A DNA stretch of 64,000 nucleotides, taken from positions 115,611 to 179,610 of the forward strand of contig JAFLVJ010000004.1 in assembly GCA_022508375.1 (NCBI GenBank), written 5' to 3'. Positions 1 through 11,212 of this stretch are shown in pieces. A program made the translations under genes and the position numbers. The DNA comes from Clostridiales bacterium (GTDB lineage Bacteria > Bacillota > Clostridia > Christensenellales > CAG-314). Within the stretch, counting starts at the first letter, position 1; each line of letters starts with the position of its first letter. Below the pieces are notes generated by a model, which was not told the origin of the DNA, did no database searches, and saw only the letters and a program-made list of their open reading frames with translations.

Positions 1-1063
1 AAACGGACAAAAACGTCAGGCTCTTGCTCACGCCACCCAAAATCTTGACATATTTACTATCCACTATTGGCTCACTGAGCGCCGCAACCGCCTGCAACCC
101 CAGATTAACAGACAAAATAGCGACAAGCGGTTGAATCATCATAAACAGCAAAATCAACAACGACACAACGCCAAAAGCGTTTTTGATAAGCGTTGTACTT
201 GCCACGACGATGTCAAAACCATCCGCCAGATAACCACCCAAAATAGGAATATAGTTTTTTGTGGCAAATTTTGCCGCGCGAAAACTCACTCCGTCTATGG
301 ACGCCGCAGATATTCCCTGCACAGTTGTAACGGCAGAAAACAGCATGAAAACTATGCCCAATACCCAGCCCGCGGAATTATTCAAAAAGGATGAAGCCTT
401 GCTGACTCGCACGTTAGTCGAAATGTTGCTGACTGCAGCAAAAACAAGCGCGAATATTGACAAGGGTAATACGACGTTTTTGATTATTTCGATGATACCG
501 GTCGAAAACATTACCATCGACGGTTGACATACGCTTGATGCAGCGTTTCCACCGTTGGCGATAAGCAACGTTAGTAAAATCGGCGATGTAACTTCCGCTA
601 ACAAGCTTACCTTTGCAAGCATTTGATAAACCTGCTTATAACAATCTACCACCATTGACAGCACGGACAACAACACAACCGTTACACCGACAAATGATAC
701 GACGCTATCCGTACTTTCGGAAATCAATCCTCCGCTTGTTCGTCGAATAAGCCCGAGAATCACCAGTACCACAAAGATGGATATCAGTTCAGGCAAAAGT
801 TCCTTTATCGTTTGAGCAAAAAGCAGTCCTATAACCTGCCAAAAGCTTTCGGCGCTGTCGAATTCGCCGTTGATTATGCTTTGTACCTTATCCGCAACAC
901 TCCCGATAAAGTCCTCGGCAACATCATCTACTTGTGAAAAATCTATACTACCAAGTCCTTCCTGTACGTTATCTTCGAGATCATCTACTACATCTGCGTG
1001 CGCAATGGCGGGCAGACAAATGATGAATATCAAGATCAAAATGATGACTGTTCGTAGTTTCAT
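1..1063 (-). CDS. spoIIIAE: Stage III sporulation protein AE, 3' end cut by window start
   Basis: Not in the ORF track because it has no stop in the window. Minus-strand reading from ATG at 1063 gives MKLRTVIILILIFIICLPAIAHADVVDDLEDNVQEGLGS..., an open multi-TM frame to base 1, directly after spoIIIAD. Confidence 0.9.
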   Translation of the reverse strand, partial: MKLRTVIILILIFIICLPAIAHADVVDDLEDNVQEGLGSIDFSQVDDVAEDFIGSVADKVQSIINGEFDSAESFWQVIGLLFAQTIKELLPELISIFVVLVILGLIRRTSGGLISESTDSVVSFVGVTVVLLSVLSMVVDCYKQVYQMLAKVSLLAEVTSPILLTLLIANGGNAASSVCQPSMVMFSTGIIEIIKNVVLPLSIFALVFAAVSNISTNVRVSKASSFLNNSAGWVLGIVFMLFSAVTTVQGISAASIDGVSFRAAKFATKNYIPILGGYLADGFDIVVASTTLIKNAFGVVSLLILLFMMIQPLVAILSVNLGLQAVAALSEPIVDSKYVKILGGVSKSLTFLSV

Positions 1064-1446
1064 AACGCCAAATTCATTATCACGGTAAACAGTTTTTCAA
1101 CAATCGGCAAGGCGCAAAACAAAATGGCAACCTTGGAAGCCAACAGAACCTTGTCCCCAACGCTCTTGCAGTTGGCGTCGATACACACATTACTGCTGAA
1201 CTCTGCCAAGTAACCTATACCCACAACTTTTATTACGCAGCCGATAGCTTCACTGTCTATATTTGCTCGATCGGCGAAATTGTAAAAAGTGTAAACCACA
1301 TTATACAATTCGTCACAAATCATCAATAGCAACAATACGGAAACGCCAATTGTCATAGGCATGGCAAATTCCGGCTTAAGCTGTCTTATTACCGCTATAC
1401 CGACTATCGAAACAAGCGCCAACAAAGCAATTTTGTAAAAATCCAT
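1060..1446 (-). CDS. spoIIIAD: Stage III sporulation protein AD
   Basis: 128-aa membrane protein in spoIIIA operon order; family-like sequence (MDFYKIALLALVSIVGIAVIRQLKPEFA). Confidence 0.92.
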   Translation of the reverse strand: MDFYKIALLALVSIVGIAVIRQLKPEFAMPMTIGVSVLLLLMICDELYNVVYTFYNFADRANIDSEAIGCVIKVVGIGYLAEFSSNVCIDANCKSVGDKVLLASKVAILFCALPIVEKLFTVIMNLAL

Positions 1447-1448
1447 AG

Positions 1449-1643
1449 TTACAAGTTAAATAACGATTGAAGCGTGTCGTAAAGCTGCACGATAACGTCC
1501 AACATCATGACAAGAGATATTACAAGCCCTACTACGGACACAACGGTCGCTATTTCATCCTTGCCGGCACGCTTTAAAAGCATTGCAGCTATTGCTGTGA
1601 TAATTCCTATTGCAGCTATTTTCAAAATAATAGATATATCCAT
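1449..1643 (-). CDS. spoIIIAC: Stage III sporulation protein AC
   Basis: 64-aa two-TM protein (IILKIAAIGIITAIAAMLLKRAGKDE...) between AB and AD. Confidence 0.92.
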   Translation of the reverse strand: MDISIILKIAAIGIITAIAAMLLKRAGKDEIATVVSVVGLVISLVMMLDVIVQLYDTLQSLFNL

Positions 1644-1652
1644 ATTTCACCG

Positions 1653-2099
1653 TTACATCAATACAATACCAACCATTACGCCGAGCAACACGCCCAGCTT
1701 AGTGTAGATAGCAGCTTTATTTACTTCCTCAGATACTTTTTTTGCGTCCGAAGCGAAAACAGTTGCGTAGTAATCGATATGCCGTATCAGCTCTTGCGAG
1801 TTGACACATCCAATATTATTAAAGAAGGCGTCGATGTTATCCCTTTGTAACGAAGATAACGCGCACTTCAGTTTACCTTCATTTATATATTTACAAAATG
1901 AATCCGAACTGTTTTTAACAAATTCCTCATTAAAAACAGCCAACTCTACTTGTTTTCCTTCCACATTCACCTTGAGTAACGAAACGTATCGTTGCAAATC
2001 GGAGTAAAAATCCCCTTTACGCTTTATACGTTTTTCAAGATATCTTCCGCAAACAAAACCGCACGTAGCACATGCTAAAAGTATTATTATGTCTAGCAT
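1653..2099 (-). CDS. spoIIIAB: Stage III sporulation protein AB
   Basis: 148 aa, N-terminal TM then helical; synteny between AA and AC. Confidence 0.88.
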   Translation of the reverse strand: MLDIIILLACATCGFVCGRYLEKRIKRKGDFYSDLQRYVSLLKVNVEGKQVELAVFNEEFVKNSSDSFCKYINEGKLKCALSSLQRDNIDAFFNNIGCVNSQELIRHIDYYATVFASDAKKVSEEVNKAAIYTKLGVLLGVMVGIVLM

Positions 2100-2132
2100 A
2101 GTAATTTATAATTGATTGATATTTGGTATTAT

Positions 2133-2963
2133 TTATGTTGATTTTAGTGCTTTTACGCTGAAACTTAGGTTTTCCTTACTCAGTATAATTGCTGTAGCAA
2201 AGTAGCTTGCAACGCCAAATTTATCGGCAAAATCATCCAAAGTGTAACCGTGTGCACTGCAGGCTATTTTTACACCGCTGTTGACACACGATCTGACAAA
2301 ACCTACATCAATGTCCGCCAACTCATCGCAAATAATAAAATCAGGAGACATCGCACGAACGCCTATATCAAAAGCATATTCCTTGCTGCTCCATTTCAAC
2401 ACGTCACAGTCACACGCATTCAATACATCGTCGTCGTAAAACAGCTCGCCACGCTCGTCAATGACCAAAACGCTATACTGTTTGGATAGTTTAACTGACA
2501 AATCCCTTAAAAACGTTGTTTTGCCACTGCAAGGCGGACCTATCACTACGGTATTACCTTTTTGACATTGTATTAGCGTTGCATAATCCACACAGCCCAC
2601 ATTGTGCGGTATGCGAAGGCATAAAGAAGTATATGTGCGAAATACAGTTTCACGACTGCCCGCCACGTGACCGCACACACCAATTCGCACGCCGTCTTGC
2701 AAAGTGAAAAAGCCTTTTGCAAGCATTTTTTCATAAGCATATACCGAATTGTTGCAAGCCACTTGTACAATACGGTCGCACACCTCGCCAAGCACGATTG
2801 CCTTTTCGATGTTTTGAGTTAGACCACTACCGCCTACGTAATACCACAACCCGCCGACATTCACCTTTACCGGTCGGTGATTTCGAATTCGCAGTTCACG
2901 AATGTTTTTCAACGAAGATACCTTATCCGATATTTCCGTTGGCAGACAGTCGAACAATTTCAT
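2133..2963 (-). CDS. spoIIIAA: Stage III sporulation protein AA (ATPase)
   Basis: Walker A GPPCSGKTTFLRDLS; operon order. The tracked start at 3029 lies inside the efp terminator hairpin, so MKLFDCLP... at 2963 is the more plausible start. Confidence 0.88.
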   Translation of the reverse strand: MKLFDCLPTEISDKVSSLKNIRELRIRNHRPVKVNVGGLWYYVGGSGLTQNIEKAIVLGEVCDRIVQVACNNSVYAYEKMLAKGFFTLQDGVRIGVCGHVAGSRETVFRTYTSLCLRIPHNVGCVDYATLIQCQKGNTVVIGPPCSGKTTFLRDLSVKLSKQYSVLVIDERGELFYDDDVLNACDCDVLKWSSKEYAFDIGVRAMSPDFIICDELADIDVGFVRSCVNSGVKIACSAHGYTLDDFADKFGVASYFATAIILSKENLSFSVKALKST

Positions 2964-3017
2964 ACAACATTTTATTGGACAAGCACTTGTTTTATGAAAG
3001 AAACCGAAATAAAACAA

Positions 3018-3056
3018 TAAAAAAATCACCTCGTGTTGTCAAGGTGATTTTTGAAT
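3018..3056 (-). terminator. Intrinsic terminator of efp
   Basis: Minus strand AAAAATCACCTTGACAACACGAGGTGATTTTTTT: AATCACCT/AGGTGATT stem followed by a T run, just after the efp stop. Confidence 0.75.
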
Positions 3057-3084
3057 ATAATTTGATTACAAATAAAGAGTAAAA

Positions 3085-3645
3085 TTATTTAGCTCTTTCC
3101 ATGTATTCGCCTGTACGGGTGTCGATACGAATCATATCGCCTTCGTTTACGAACATGGGAACCATGAGCGTGTAGCCCGTTTCGACGGTTGCGGGTTTTG
3201 TTGCGTTTGTCGCGGTGTTGCCTGCAACAGCAGGTTCACAGCTTATTACTTGCAAAACAACAAAGTTGGGAGGTTCAACGGAGAATGCCTCGCCTTTGTA
3301 AAACTTGATTGTTGCAGTCATATTCTCTTTCAAGAATTGCAAAGCATCTTCTACCTGACCGTGATTCAAAGGAACTTGCTCGTACGTTTCATTGTCCATG
3401 AAGTAGTACAGATCGCCGTCGCTGTAAAGATATTCCATTTCTTTGTTTTCAATACGCGCCAGTTCAAATTTTTCCGACGGGTTGAAGGTTTCTTCACGCA
3501 CTGCGCCTGTAACAACGTTCTTTATCTTGGTTCTGACAAAAGCTGCGCCCTTGCCCGGTTTTACGTGTTGGAAATCAACAATTACGTAAATACCGTTGTT
3601 GTAAACGAACGTTACGCCTTTTCTAAAATCGCCTGCTAAAATCAT
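3085..3645 (-). CDS. efp: Elongation factor P
   Basis: [44 protein letters not shown]; 186 aa. Confidence 0.98.
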   Translation of the reverse strand: MILAGDFRKGVTFVYNNGIYVIVDFQHVKPGKGAAFVRTKIKNVVTGAVREETFNPSEKFELARIENKEMEYLYSDGDLYYFMDNETYEQVPLNHGQVEDALQFLKENMTATIKFYKGEAFSVEPPNFVVLQVISCEPAVAGNTATNATKPATVETGYTLMVPMFVNEGDMIRIDTRTGEYMERAK

Positions 3646-3671
3646 AAATTGTAAGCCTCCCTGTGTTTATC

Positions 3672-4745
3672 CTATAAAATTATAATATTTTTGTCTGATG
3701 TTGTCAAATCTATTACGCTATCTTGCTCTACAAGTAGTAAGTCTTCGATTCTTACCCCGCCAAGCCCCGGAATATATATACCGGGTTCGCACGTAATAAA
3801 TTGTTTTGCGCATATTTTTTCTTTCGAGCGCGCATTTGCATTTGGATGTTCGTGGATATCGATTCCCAAACTGTGCCCTGTGCCGTGAACGAAGTAGTTT
3901 TCGTAACCGTTTGACTTTATTACTTCACGACAGAATGAGTCTAGCTCTTTGCCGGTCATGCCACAATAGGCATTGGTAATTCCCATCTTTTGCGCCAGCA
4001 ATACGACATTGTATATTTTACGCATTTCATCCGACGGTTCACCCACAAACACCGTACGCGTCATGTCCGAGCAATATCCATGGTAACGCGCACCGAAGTC
4101 CATTGTAACGGGATCGCCAATCTCAATCAATTTGTCGCTTGGATGAGCGTGTGGTTTGGACGAATTTAGTCCCGAGGCAATTATCGTATCGAATGCCAGT
4201 CCTTCTGCGCCGTTTTTAGCCATGATATATTCCAATTCAATGGCAATATCTTTTTCGGAAATTCCCGGTTTGATAACTTCAAGTATCTTAGTGAACGCAA
4301 TGTCGGTAATGGATTGTGCTTTGCGTATGTACTCGATTTCTTCTTCTGTCTTGAAACTCCGAACAAAATTGATACTGTTGCCAACGGGTTCAAGTTTAAA
4401 TCCTTTTCCCTTAAATTTGTTTTTCAAGGCTACGTGTTCGCTCACAGTCAACTCGGTATCCTCGTAGCCGACAGTCACGATCTCGTGATTTTTCAGAACG
4501 TCAACAAGTATATCCTTATCGGCGCCACCGTTTACAACCTGTACAACTTCAACGCCATCGTTTTCCAAAATTTGCGCCATTTCGTAATATCTGGGATCGG
4601 TGATAAAAACGCTTTTGTTGCCACGCATCAAGATAAGATAGCCGAAAGTTGAAGCGAAACCGGTAAAATAAAATCGGTTTTTATCGCTTATAACGACTAT
4701 CGCATCTACGTTGGATAATTCAAATAATTTATCCGTTGATTTCAT
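3672..4745 (-). CDS. pepP: Xaa-Pro aminopeptidase / M24 family peptidase
   Basis: M24 motifs: VTMDFGARYHGYCSDMTRTV, HGTGHSLGIDIHEHP, CEPGIYIPGLGGVRIED. Confidence 0.92.
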   Translation of the reverse strand: MKSTDKLFELSNVDAIVVISDKNRFYFTGFASTFGYLILMRGNKSVFITDPRYYEMAQILENDGVEVVQVVNGGADKDILVDVLKNHEIVTVGYEDTELTVSEHVALKNKFKGKGFKLEPVGNSINFVRSFKTEEEIEYIRKAQSITDIAFTKILEVIKPGISEKDIAIELEYIMAKNGAEGLAFDTIIASGLNSSKPHAHPSDKLIEIGDPVTMDFGARYHGYCSDMTRTVFVGEPSDEMRKIYNVVLLAQKMGITNAYCGMTGKELDSFCREVIKSNGYENYFVHGTGHSLGIDIHEHPNANARSKEKICAKQFITCEPGIYIPGLGGVRIEDLLLVEQDSVIDLTTSDKNIIIL

Positions 4746-4757
4746 AATGCCTCCAAA

Positions 4758-5603
4758 TTACATGCTTTCATATACGCGCTTCATGTATAACGCGTCATCA
4801 GCCTGCGTGCCATCAGATTCGCAGATGACAACAGGTGATAATTTATACTTTTTAAGAACCTTCGCCAATGGCTCAAATTCCGGACCGAAAACGGTATCTT
4901 CGAAAGTTAAATGTTTAACCTCGCCACCGTTGGAATATTCAATCTTTGAAAAATGAACGTGCATTGAGCTTGCTCGTTCCGTACCAAGGTTGTTTATCAA
5001 GTGCAAAACAATCTGTTCATAATCTTGCTCAGTCTTTAAACTACCGTATGTGCGAGCGTTTATATGTCCGAAATCTATTGTGGGAACAAAGAAATCCGCT
5101 ACCTTGCAAAAATCCGTTACTTCTTCGACATCGCCGATTTGATTGATTTTTCCCATTGTTTCCGGACAGAATATGCAGTCGTCCATTTTGTTTTCAACTA
5201 TAAGATGTGCCAAAATTTCCATGCGTTTTTTTGTCAACGCAACAGCATCTTTTCTCGTCATTTTGCCGACTGTCGATGGATGAAAAATAACCCTGTTTCC
5301 GTAAAATTCACGAACCTTTTCACAGCTTCTGAGTACGTATCCGAAGGACTTTTCCGCCATTTCGTCAGATGGATTTGCCAAATTGATATAATATGGCGCA
5401 TGAACCGAAATTGCCACGTCAAACTTCTTACTGAGTTCACCTATTGCATTGGCTTTTTCGCTGCTTATATTTATTCCCCTTCCAAAGGAATACTCGTAGG
5501 CTGTAAGTCCCTGCTCAGCAAGCCACTTGGGCGCGTCAACGGATGAAGTATGTCCTTCATCGTAAAAACGGTTGCTGTTTCCGCTTGGTCCAAATCTAAT
5601 CAT
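4758..5603 (-). CDS. Endonuclease IV-like / AP endonuclease family 2 TIM-barrel protein
   Basis: FGPSGNSN N-terminus, SVHAPYYINLANP, CPETMGK, TIDFGHINA, MHVHFSKIEY metal-binding motifs. Confidence 0.8.
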   Translation of the reverse strand: MIRFGPSGNSNRFYDEGHTSSVDAPKWLAEQGLTAYEYSFGRGINISSEKANAIGELSKKFDVAISVHAPYYINLANPSDEMAEKSFGYVLRSCEKVREFYGNRVIFHPSTVGKMTRKDAVALTKKRMEILAHLIVENKMDDCIFCPETMGKINQIGDVEEVTDFCKVADFFVPTIDFGHINARTYGSLKTEQDYEQIVLHLINNLGTERASSMHVHFSKIEYSNGGEVKHLTFEDTVFGPEFEPLAKVLKKYKLSPVVICESDGTQADDALYMKRVYESM

Positions 5604-6483
5604 TTAACACCGTTTCCCTGTCTTGTTTTAACTGTTCTACAAGCTCGTCAGAATCTTTATATTTACGTATAGAACGCAAAAAGCGAGTCAACGAAACCTT
5701 GAGTGTCTTGCCGTACAGATCTCCGTCAAAATCCAAAATATGCGCTTCGATATTGACGTAATCAAGTCCAAAAGTAGGTTTTTGACCGACATTTACTATT
5801 GCTTTGTAACTTTTACCATCTACAACCGTCACACCGCCGTAAACGCCGATTGGCAACAACTTATCGCAACTGACTTGCAAGTTGGCTGTAGGAAATCCCA
5901 TTTCGCTGCCTACGTGCCTACCGTGAACAACCGTTCCAATAACGAAATACGGCTCGGAAAGTATTGTATTTAATGTGTTGACGTCGGATTTTAGCAACAA
6001 ATCGCGCGCCAAAGTAGTACTGACTTTTACATTATTCCAACATACCGCATCAACAATATCCACATTACATACGTCGGAAAAATACACTTTCAACGATTGA
6101 CTATTTTTGTGATCGCAACCGTAGGTGTAATCAAACCCGCATACAATGCCTTTCAAGTTGTATCCGGCTAGTTGTTCAACAAACTTATCACCCGAACAGG
6201 CGCGAAATTTATTGTTGAATTCGGCAGCAATTACCACTTCAACGCCCAAGTTCTTATATAGCTCCAAACGCTCGGCATACGTATATACAACGGTAGAATC
6301 CTTGCCAAGCACCTGCAAGTGATTGTTACTGAAGGTAAACAACGCTACTTTGGCTTTACACTCATGCGCACGCTGTTTAGCAACGTCAAGTAACTTGACG
6401 TGACCGCTGTGCATTGTTCCGAAATATCCCAAACACAAAACGATTGGACAATTAAGTTGTTGACCGAATTCTATTACCTGCAC
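5596..6483 (-). CDS. ribF: Bifunctional riboflavin kinase/FAD synthetase
   Basis: FAD synthetase domain (LGYFGTMHSGH) plus riboflavin kinase domain (GRHVGSEMGFPTANL, GVYGGVTVVDGK, VNIEAHILDFDGDLYG). Confidence 0.92.
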   Translation of the reverse strand: MQVIEFGQQLNCPIVLCLGYFGTMHSGHVKLLDVAKQRAHECKAKVALFTFSNNHLQVLGKDSTVVYTYAERLELYKNLGVEVVIAAEFNNKFRACSGDKFVEQLAGYNLKGIVCGFDYTYGCDHKNSQSLKVYFSDVCNVDIVDAVCWNNVKVSTTLARDLLLKSDVNTLNTILSEPYFVIGTVVHGRHVGSEMGFPTANLQVSCDKLLPIGVYGGVTVVDGKSYKAIVNVGQKPTFGLDYVNIEAHILDFDGDLYGKTLKVSLTRFLRSIRKYKDSDELVEQLKQDRETVLND

Positions 6484-6490
6484 AGCACAC

Positions 6491-7345
6491 CTAAATTGCG
6501 TTTCTTAAGTAGTATTCCAAATCCAAACGACCGTTATTACACTTGCCCAGTCCGAAAAATACGCCCTTGCAATATATCTTTTTGTATCCTTCAAATTGAA
6601 CAAAAATATGGCGACCGTTTTCCAAATTGTTGAAATGTTTATCTTCTAAAATATACTCATCTACGTCTTTTAACGGGTACATTACGTCCACAAGACACTG
6701 TTCCTTCTTTTCGCGAATCTCGTCTAACGTGTAGGCGCTTTCGATATTAAAGCAGCCGGATTGCAAGCGAATAAGTCCACTCATATATCCTATTGTACCA
6801 CAGGCAAAAGCAATATCCCTTGCCAGTGAACGAATGTACGTTCCACCGCTGCACTTAATATCGACAACAAGCGTATCCGCACTGCGCTGTTCCAGTAAAG
6901 TTATATCATATATAGTTACGGAACGGGAACGCAACTCCACCGCTTCGCCATTTCGCGCCAACTTATAAGCCCTGACACCACCGACCGATATAGCCGAATA
7001 AGCGGGCGGGACTTGTTGTATTTCACCCGTAAAGCTTTTAAGCGCGTCCGTTATCTGATCAACAGTAGGTACATTACCTCCGCTTTCCACTACTTCCCCG
7101 TACGAATCCAAGGTATCTGTAGTCTTACCGAATGTGAAAAAAGCGCGGTAATACTTTACCTTATTTGTTAAGTAATTGAACAACTTGGTTCCTTGTCCTA
7201 CGGCTACAGGCAACACTCCGCTTGCACCGGGATCTAACGTACCAAGGTGTCCGACCTTTTTTTCATGTAAAACGTGCTTTACACAAATAACAATATCGCT
7301 AGCCGTTGCGCCTACAGGTTTGAGCACGTTAATAAAACCGTTCAT
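6491..7345 (-). CDS. truB: tRNA pseudouridine(55) synthase
   Basis: GFINVLKPVGATASDIV, KVGHLGTLDPGASGVLPVAVGQGTK. Confidence 0.97.
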   Translation of the reverse strand: MNGFINVLKPVGATASDIVICVKHVLHEKKVGHLGTLDPGASGVLPVAVGQGTKLFNYLTNKVKYYRAFFTFGKTTDTLDSYGEVVESGGNVPTVDQITDALKSFTGEIQQVPPAYSAISVGGVRAYKLARNGEAVELRSRSVTIYDITLLEQRSADTLVVDIKCSGGTYIRSLARDIAFACGTIGYMSGLIRLQSGCFNIESAYTLDEIREKKEQCLVDVMYPLKDVDEYILEDKHFNNLENGRHIFVQFEGYKKIYCKGVFFGLGKCNNGRLDLEYYLRNAI

Positions 7346-8304
7346 ATCGTATAACCTACTACCCGAACTATTTTGTCAATGACGTCCTCTAACAATCCCG
7401 ATATCATGCACGCGGAAGCCAAAACGTGTCCGCCACCACCAAATTCTTTGCATACGTCGCGCACAGAAAAGTCTTTTCCGCGCATACTCACCTTATAAAC
7501 GTTTGGTGCATATTCCGTCATGCACACGCCGATTTTTGCCGTGTCAATATTTATAGCGTACTGAACAAGAAAAGACGACGCATTGAATTGCAAATCGAAT
7601 TCCGCCAAATCCGCTTGCGTTAGATACATCAACGCCATTTTTCCGTCGTAATATATACGCATATGCGATAATGCCCTGCAAAGCAATTTGGTTTCAGCGA
7701 GGCTAATATCTTTGAAAAATACGCGATTGATTTGCTCCATACGAGCACCACGCTCACACAGCTCGGCAGCCATCAAGAAACATGCTTTATCGGTGTTGTT
7801 ATGCGCAAAGTTACCTGTATCGGTACACAAACCCATGTACAAATAGGTGGCAAGCTGTTCGTCAATTTCAATATTCAGTTCCTTTACGATCTCGTAAACA
7901 ATTTGACAAGTACTCGCGTAAGGCTTGAGACAGTTGTATTTTGAGAAATAATCTCCACCGTGATGGTCTATCGTTAGCGTCTCGGCAAATTTACAGTATA
8001 GCCCCGCATAATCGCCTACACGCGACAAATCCCCACAGTCAACCGCAACAAATAAGTCGTATTTGCCATTGAAACTTGTTGAAATCTCTGTTACTTCCTC
8101 AAAAACACCAAGTTTGCTTTCCATAGGCATATCACAAAAAATACCGACTGTCTTGTTTAGTTTTCTCAAAGCCAGCGCAAGCGCAATGCTCGAACCTATT
8201 GTGTCACCGTCCGGATGAGTGTGAGCAAATAGCGCTATACGTTGTTTATTTGAGAGAATATTGGCCACTTGACTAATTGTTGTCGTCTTTTTTTCCGATT
8301 TCAT
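7342..8304 (-). CDS. nrnA: DHH family phosphoesterase (NrnA-like nanoRNase)
   Basis: AHTHPDGDTIGSSIAL, AVDCGD, TIDHHGGDYFSKYN, FGGGGHVLASACMI. Confidence 0.93.
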   Translation of the reverse strand: MKSEKKTTTISQVANILSNKQRIALFAHTHPDGDTIGSSIALALALRKLNKTVGIFCDMPMESKLGVFEEVTEISTSFNGKYDLFVAVDCGDLSRVGDYAGLYCKFAETLTIDHHGGDYFSKYNCLKPYASTCQIVYEIVKELNIEIDEQLATYLYMGLCTDTGNFAHNNTDKACFLMAAELCERGARMEQINRVFFKDISLAETKLLCRALSHMRIYYDGKMALMYLTQADLAEFDLQFNASSFLVQYAINIDTAKIGVCMTEYAPNVYKVSMRGKDFSVRDVCKEFGGGGHVLASACMISGLLEDVIDKIVRVVGYTI

Positions 8305-8632
8305 AAAGCATCTCGCTTATCTTTTGTCCGTACGCCATGGAGGTATCCAAGATAAAGTTAAACTCGGGCACTTTACGGATGTGCATGGTACGGGATATTT
8401 CCCTACGCACAAAAGGCTCGTTTTCCTTGATTGCAAGATAAGTTTGCGTAGCTTTTTCGGTATCCGTTGAATAAACGCTGACGTAAACCTTTGCAGTAGC
8501 CAACTCTTTATCCGTATCTACGTCCAAAATCGTAAACATTTCCGTTATGCGCGGATCCTTTACCTTTTTGGTAAGAATCTCCACAATCAAACGTTTAAAT
8601 TCGGAATTTAATTTATTTGTTCTTGTATTCAT
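8273..8632 (-). CDS. rbfA: 30S ribosome-binding factor A
   Basis: 119 aa; synteny after inf[32 protein letters not shown]. Confidence 0.94.
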   Translation of the reverse strand: MNTRTNKLNSEFKRLIVEILTKKVKDPRITEMFTILDVDTDKELATAKVYVSVYSTDTEKATQTYLAIKENEPFVRREISRTMHIRKVPEFNFILDTSMAYGQKISEMLYEIGKKDDNN

Positions 8633-11211
8633 TGAGCAATCTCTTCCATTTGATATATTTCAAATACGTCGCCAACCTTGATGTCGTTGTAGTTTTCAAC
8701 GGAAATACCGCACTCGTACCCCTGAGCAACTTCCTTTACGTCATCCTTGAAGCGCTTGAGCGCCAAGATATTGCCGTCGTAAATGCTGATATTGTTACGG
8801 TAGATACGTACCTTACCGTTGCGAACGACCTTTCCGCTCGTGACGTAACAACCTGCAACTGCGCCAACGCCCGTGATCTTGAATACCTCGCGCACTTCGA
8901 CGCTACCGGTAACGGTTTCGCGATATTTAGGCGCAAGCATACCTTTCATAGCTGCAGTAACGTCGTCAACGGCGTCGTAAATTACGCTGTACAGACGAAC
9001 ATCCACACCTTCCTTTTCGGCAAGTGCCTTAGCGTTGGAATCTGCGCGAACGTTGAAGCCGATAACGATTGCTTCACTTGCTTTTGCAAGCATAATATCC
9101 GTTTCGTTGATTCCGCCAACACCACCGTGTATTGCGCTGACCTTGACTTCGTTGTTGGAAATCTTTTCCAAACTGCTCTTCAAAACTTCCAAGCTACCTT
9201 GAACGTCGGTTTTGATGATAATGTTGAGGTTCTTAAGTTGACCTTCGGAAATACGTCCGAACAAATCTCCAAGATTGATGGAAGGAGTTTGACGAGCGTT
9301 TTCCAACTTGACCTTATTTTTACGCTCTTCGGCGGCTTTCTTGACGAGTTTTTCGTCGGCAACGTACATGTAGTCGCCTGCTTGAGGAACTTCGGAAAAG
9401 CCCAATACTTCGACAGGCATCGAAGGACCTGCACTCTTGATTTTCTTGCCCTTGTCGTCGAACATGGCGCGAATCTTACCCGTTGCGTAACCAGCTATGA
9501 GGCTGTCGCCAACGTTAAGCGTACCGTTGCTGACAAGCACTGTCGCAACAGGACCTCTGCCCTTGTCGAGCTTGGCTTCGATAACCGTACCGGTTGCGCG
9601 TTTTTCGGGATTGGCCTTCAGTTCTTTTATTTCGGTAACAAGCAATACACTTTCGAGCAACTTATCCAGTCCCATACCGGTCTTAGCAGATACGGGGACC
9701 ATGATTGTGTCGCCGCCCCATTCTTCCGGTACAAGTTCGTACTCAGTGAGTTGCTGCTTGACTCTATCAGGGTCGATATGCGGTTTATCCATCTTGTTGA
9801 TTGCAACTACAATGGAAACGCCTGCCGCTTTTGCGTGGTTGATAGCTTCAATTGTTTGAGGCATTACGCCGTCGTCTGCTGCAACAACGATGATTGCAAC
9901 GTCTGTGATTTTTGCTCCGCGAGCGCGCATGGCAGTGAATGCAGCGTGTCCGGGAGTGTCGATAAACGTGATAAGTTCACCGTTAGCGGTAACGGTATAT
10001 GCGCCGATATGCTGAGTAATACCGCCGGCTTCGCCACTTGTTACGTTAGTGTTACGTATAGCGTCCAGCAGGGAGGTTTTGCCGTGATCTACGTGTCCCA
10101 TAACGGTAACGATGGGTGGGCGTTTAGTATTGTTTTCCAGTCCGTCGTCCGAACCGGCGTTGTAAATAATTTCTTCGGCGGTTTTTTCAAGCTTGAGTTC
10201 GAGAGTAACGCCGTGCATTCCTGCAATGTACTCGGCATAGTCGAAGTCAACAGTGTCATTGATTGTCTTCATTATGCCTTCTTTGAACAGTTGCTTGATG
10301 ATTTCCGACGCGGATACACCGATTTTTTCGCTCAACACCTTGATTGCAACTTCTTCACTGGTTACAACAGCGTGAGTTATCTTAGGCGCAGTAACCGTAG
10401 GTGTATCGTTGGATTTCTTTGTACGAGCCCTACGTACAACTTTTTCGTCATCGTAATCCGCGCTGTAATCACGAGTAATAAGACTCTTCTTGGATAGCGT
10501 CGAACGCTTCTCGTCGGGATGTTCCTTAGTCTTGTTTTTGTTGCCGTGAGATTTTTGCGGCTCGTTACGCGGGATATCCATGATTGGAGCGTAGGCTTTG
10601 CCCGCTCCTTGACGCTGCTGCTGCGAGGCGTTACCGCGTTTAGCTTGACCTTGATCGGGTCTGGCTGTTCGCGAACCTTGCTGAGATTTGTTTGCACCAA
10701 CGCGTTCGTCGCGTTTGGCTCCGCTTGCAGGCGTGGCAGGTTTTTTCGTTGCACCGCTTAAGTCGAGGAACTTTCTTACCTTTACGTTACCTTTTTCGTC
10801 GGTGTAAGTCTTGACTTCCCTACCGTTTTCCATAGTGGTAACAACCTTAGTCTTGGGTTTTTCCTCCACTACAGGTTCGGGTTCGACAACAGGCTCGACG
10901 ATGAGTGCTTCATCCTGCGCAGGCGCTTGTTCCACTTGAACAACTTCTTCTTCCACTACAACAGGAGCGGAAATTTCTTCAACTTGTTCGACAACTTCCA
11001 CTACGGTCGGTTGTTCGACTTCCTGTTGCTTGAACTCCGCCTTGCGCTGCTGAATTGCTTCGGAAAGCGCACTTGCGCGTTGTCTGATGCTCGCAAGCGT
11101 CTGTTGCATTGAGCGCGCAACGTTAACAACGTTAGTTTTGACCGTCTTGACGTTATCAAAACTTTTTGTTTTTTGAGTATTGGTTGTATTTGCCATATTA
11201 CCTCCCAGCAA
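8629..11211 (-). CDS. infB: Translation initiation factor IF-2
   Basis: 860 aa; [44 protein letters not shown]; long charged low-complexity N-terminus. Confidence 0.98.
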   Translation of the reverse strand: MLGGNMANTTNTQKTKSFDNVKTVKTNVVNVARSMQQTLASIRQRASALSEAIQQRKAEFKQQEVEQPTVVEVVEQVEEISAPVVVEEEVVQVEQAPAQDEALIVEPVVEPEPVVEEKPKTKVVTTMENGREVKTYTDEKGNVKVRKFLDLSGATKKPATPASGAKRDERVGANKSQQGSRTARPDQGQAKRGNASQQQRQGAGKAYAPIMDIPRNEPQKSHGNKNKTKEHPDEKRSTLSKKSLITRDYSADYDDEKVVRRARTKKSNDTPTVTAPKITHAVVTSEEVAIKVLSEKIGVSASEIIKQLFKEGIMKTINDTVDFDYAEYIAGMHGVTLELKLEKTAEEIIYNAGSDDGLENNTKRPPIVTVMGHVDHGKTSLLDAIRNTNVTSGEAGGITQHIGAYTVTANGELITFIDTPGHAAFTAMRARGAKITDVAIIVVAADDGVMPQTIEAINHAKAAGVSIVVAINKMDKPHIDPDRVKQQLTEYELVPEEWGGDTIMVPVSAKTGMGLDKLLESVLLVTEIKELKANPEKRATGTVIEAKLDKGRGPVATVLVSNGTLNVGDSLIAGYATGKIRAMFDDKGKKIKSAGPSMPVEVLGFSEVPQAGDYMYVADEKLVKKAAEERKNKVKLENARQTPSINLGDLFGRISEGQLKNLNIIIKTDVQGSLEVLKSSLEKISNNEVKVSAIHGGVGGINETDIMLAKASEAIVIGFNVRADSNAKALAEKEGVDVRLYSVIYDAVDDVTAAMKGMLAPKYRETVTGSVEVREVFKITGVGAVAGCYVTSGKVVRNGKVRIYRNNISIYDGNILALKRFKDDVKEVAQGYECGISVENYNDIKVGDVFEIYQMEEIAQ

Positions 11212-11212
11212 T

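Noticed and set aside
2086-2115. Weak match to the 19-bp motif (TATTATGTCTAGCATAGTAATTTATAA)
   Set aside because: Overlaps the spoIIIAB start codon and lacks the TGT core; likely chance similarity.
2964-3029. N-terminal extension of spoIIIAA (GTG start at 3029)
   Set aside because: The start lies inside the efp terminator stem and adds non-homologous residues; the ATG at 2963 gives the expected SpoIIIAA N-terminus.
8617-10497. 626-aa plus-strand ORF opposite infB
   Set aside because: Fully antisense to the clearly identified infB; its Phe/Cys/Val-rich composition is typical of the shadow frame of a codon-biased gene, and there is no recognisable domain.
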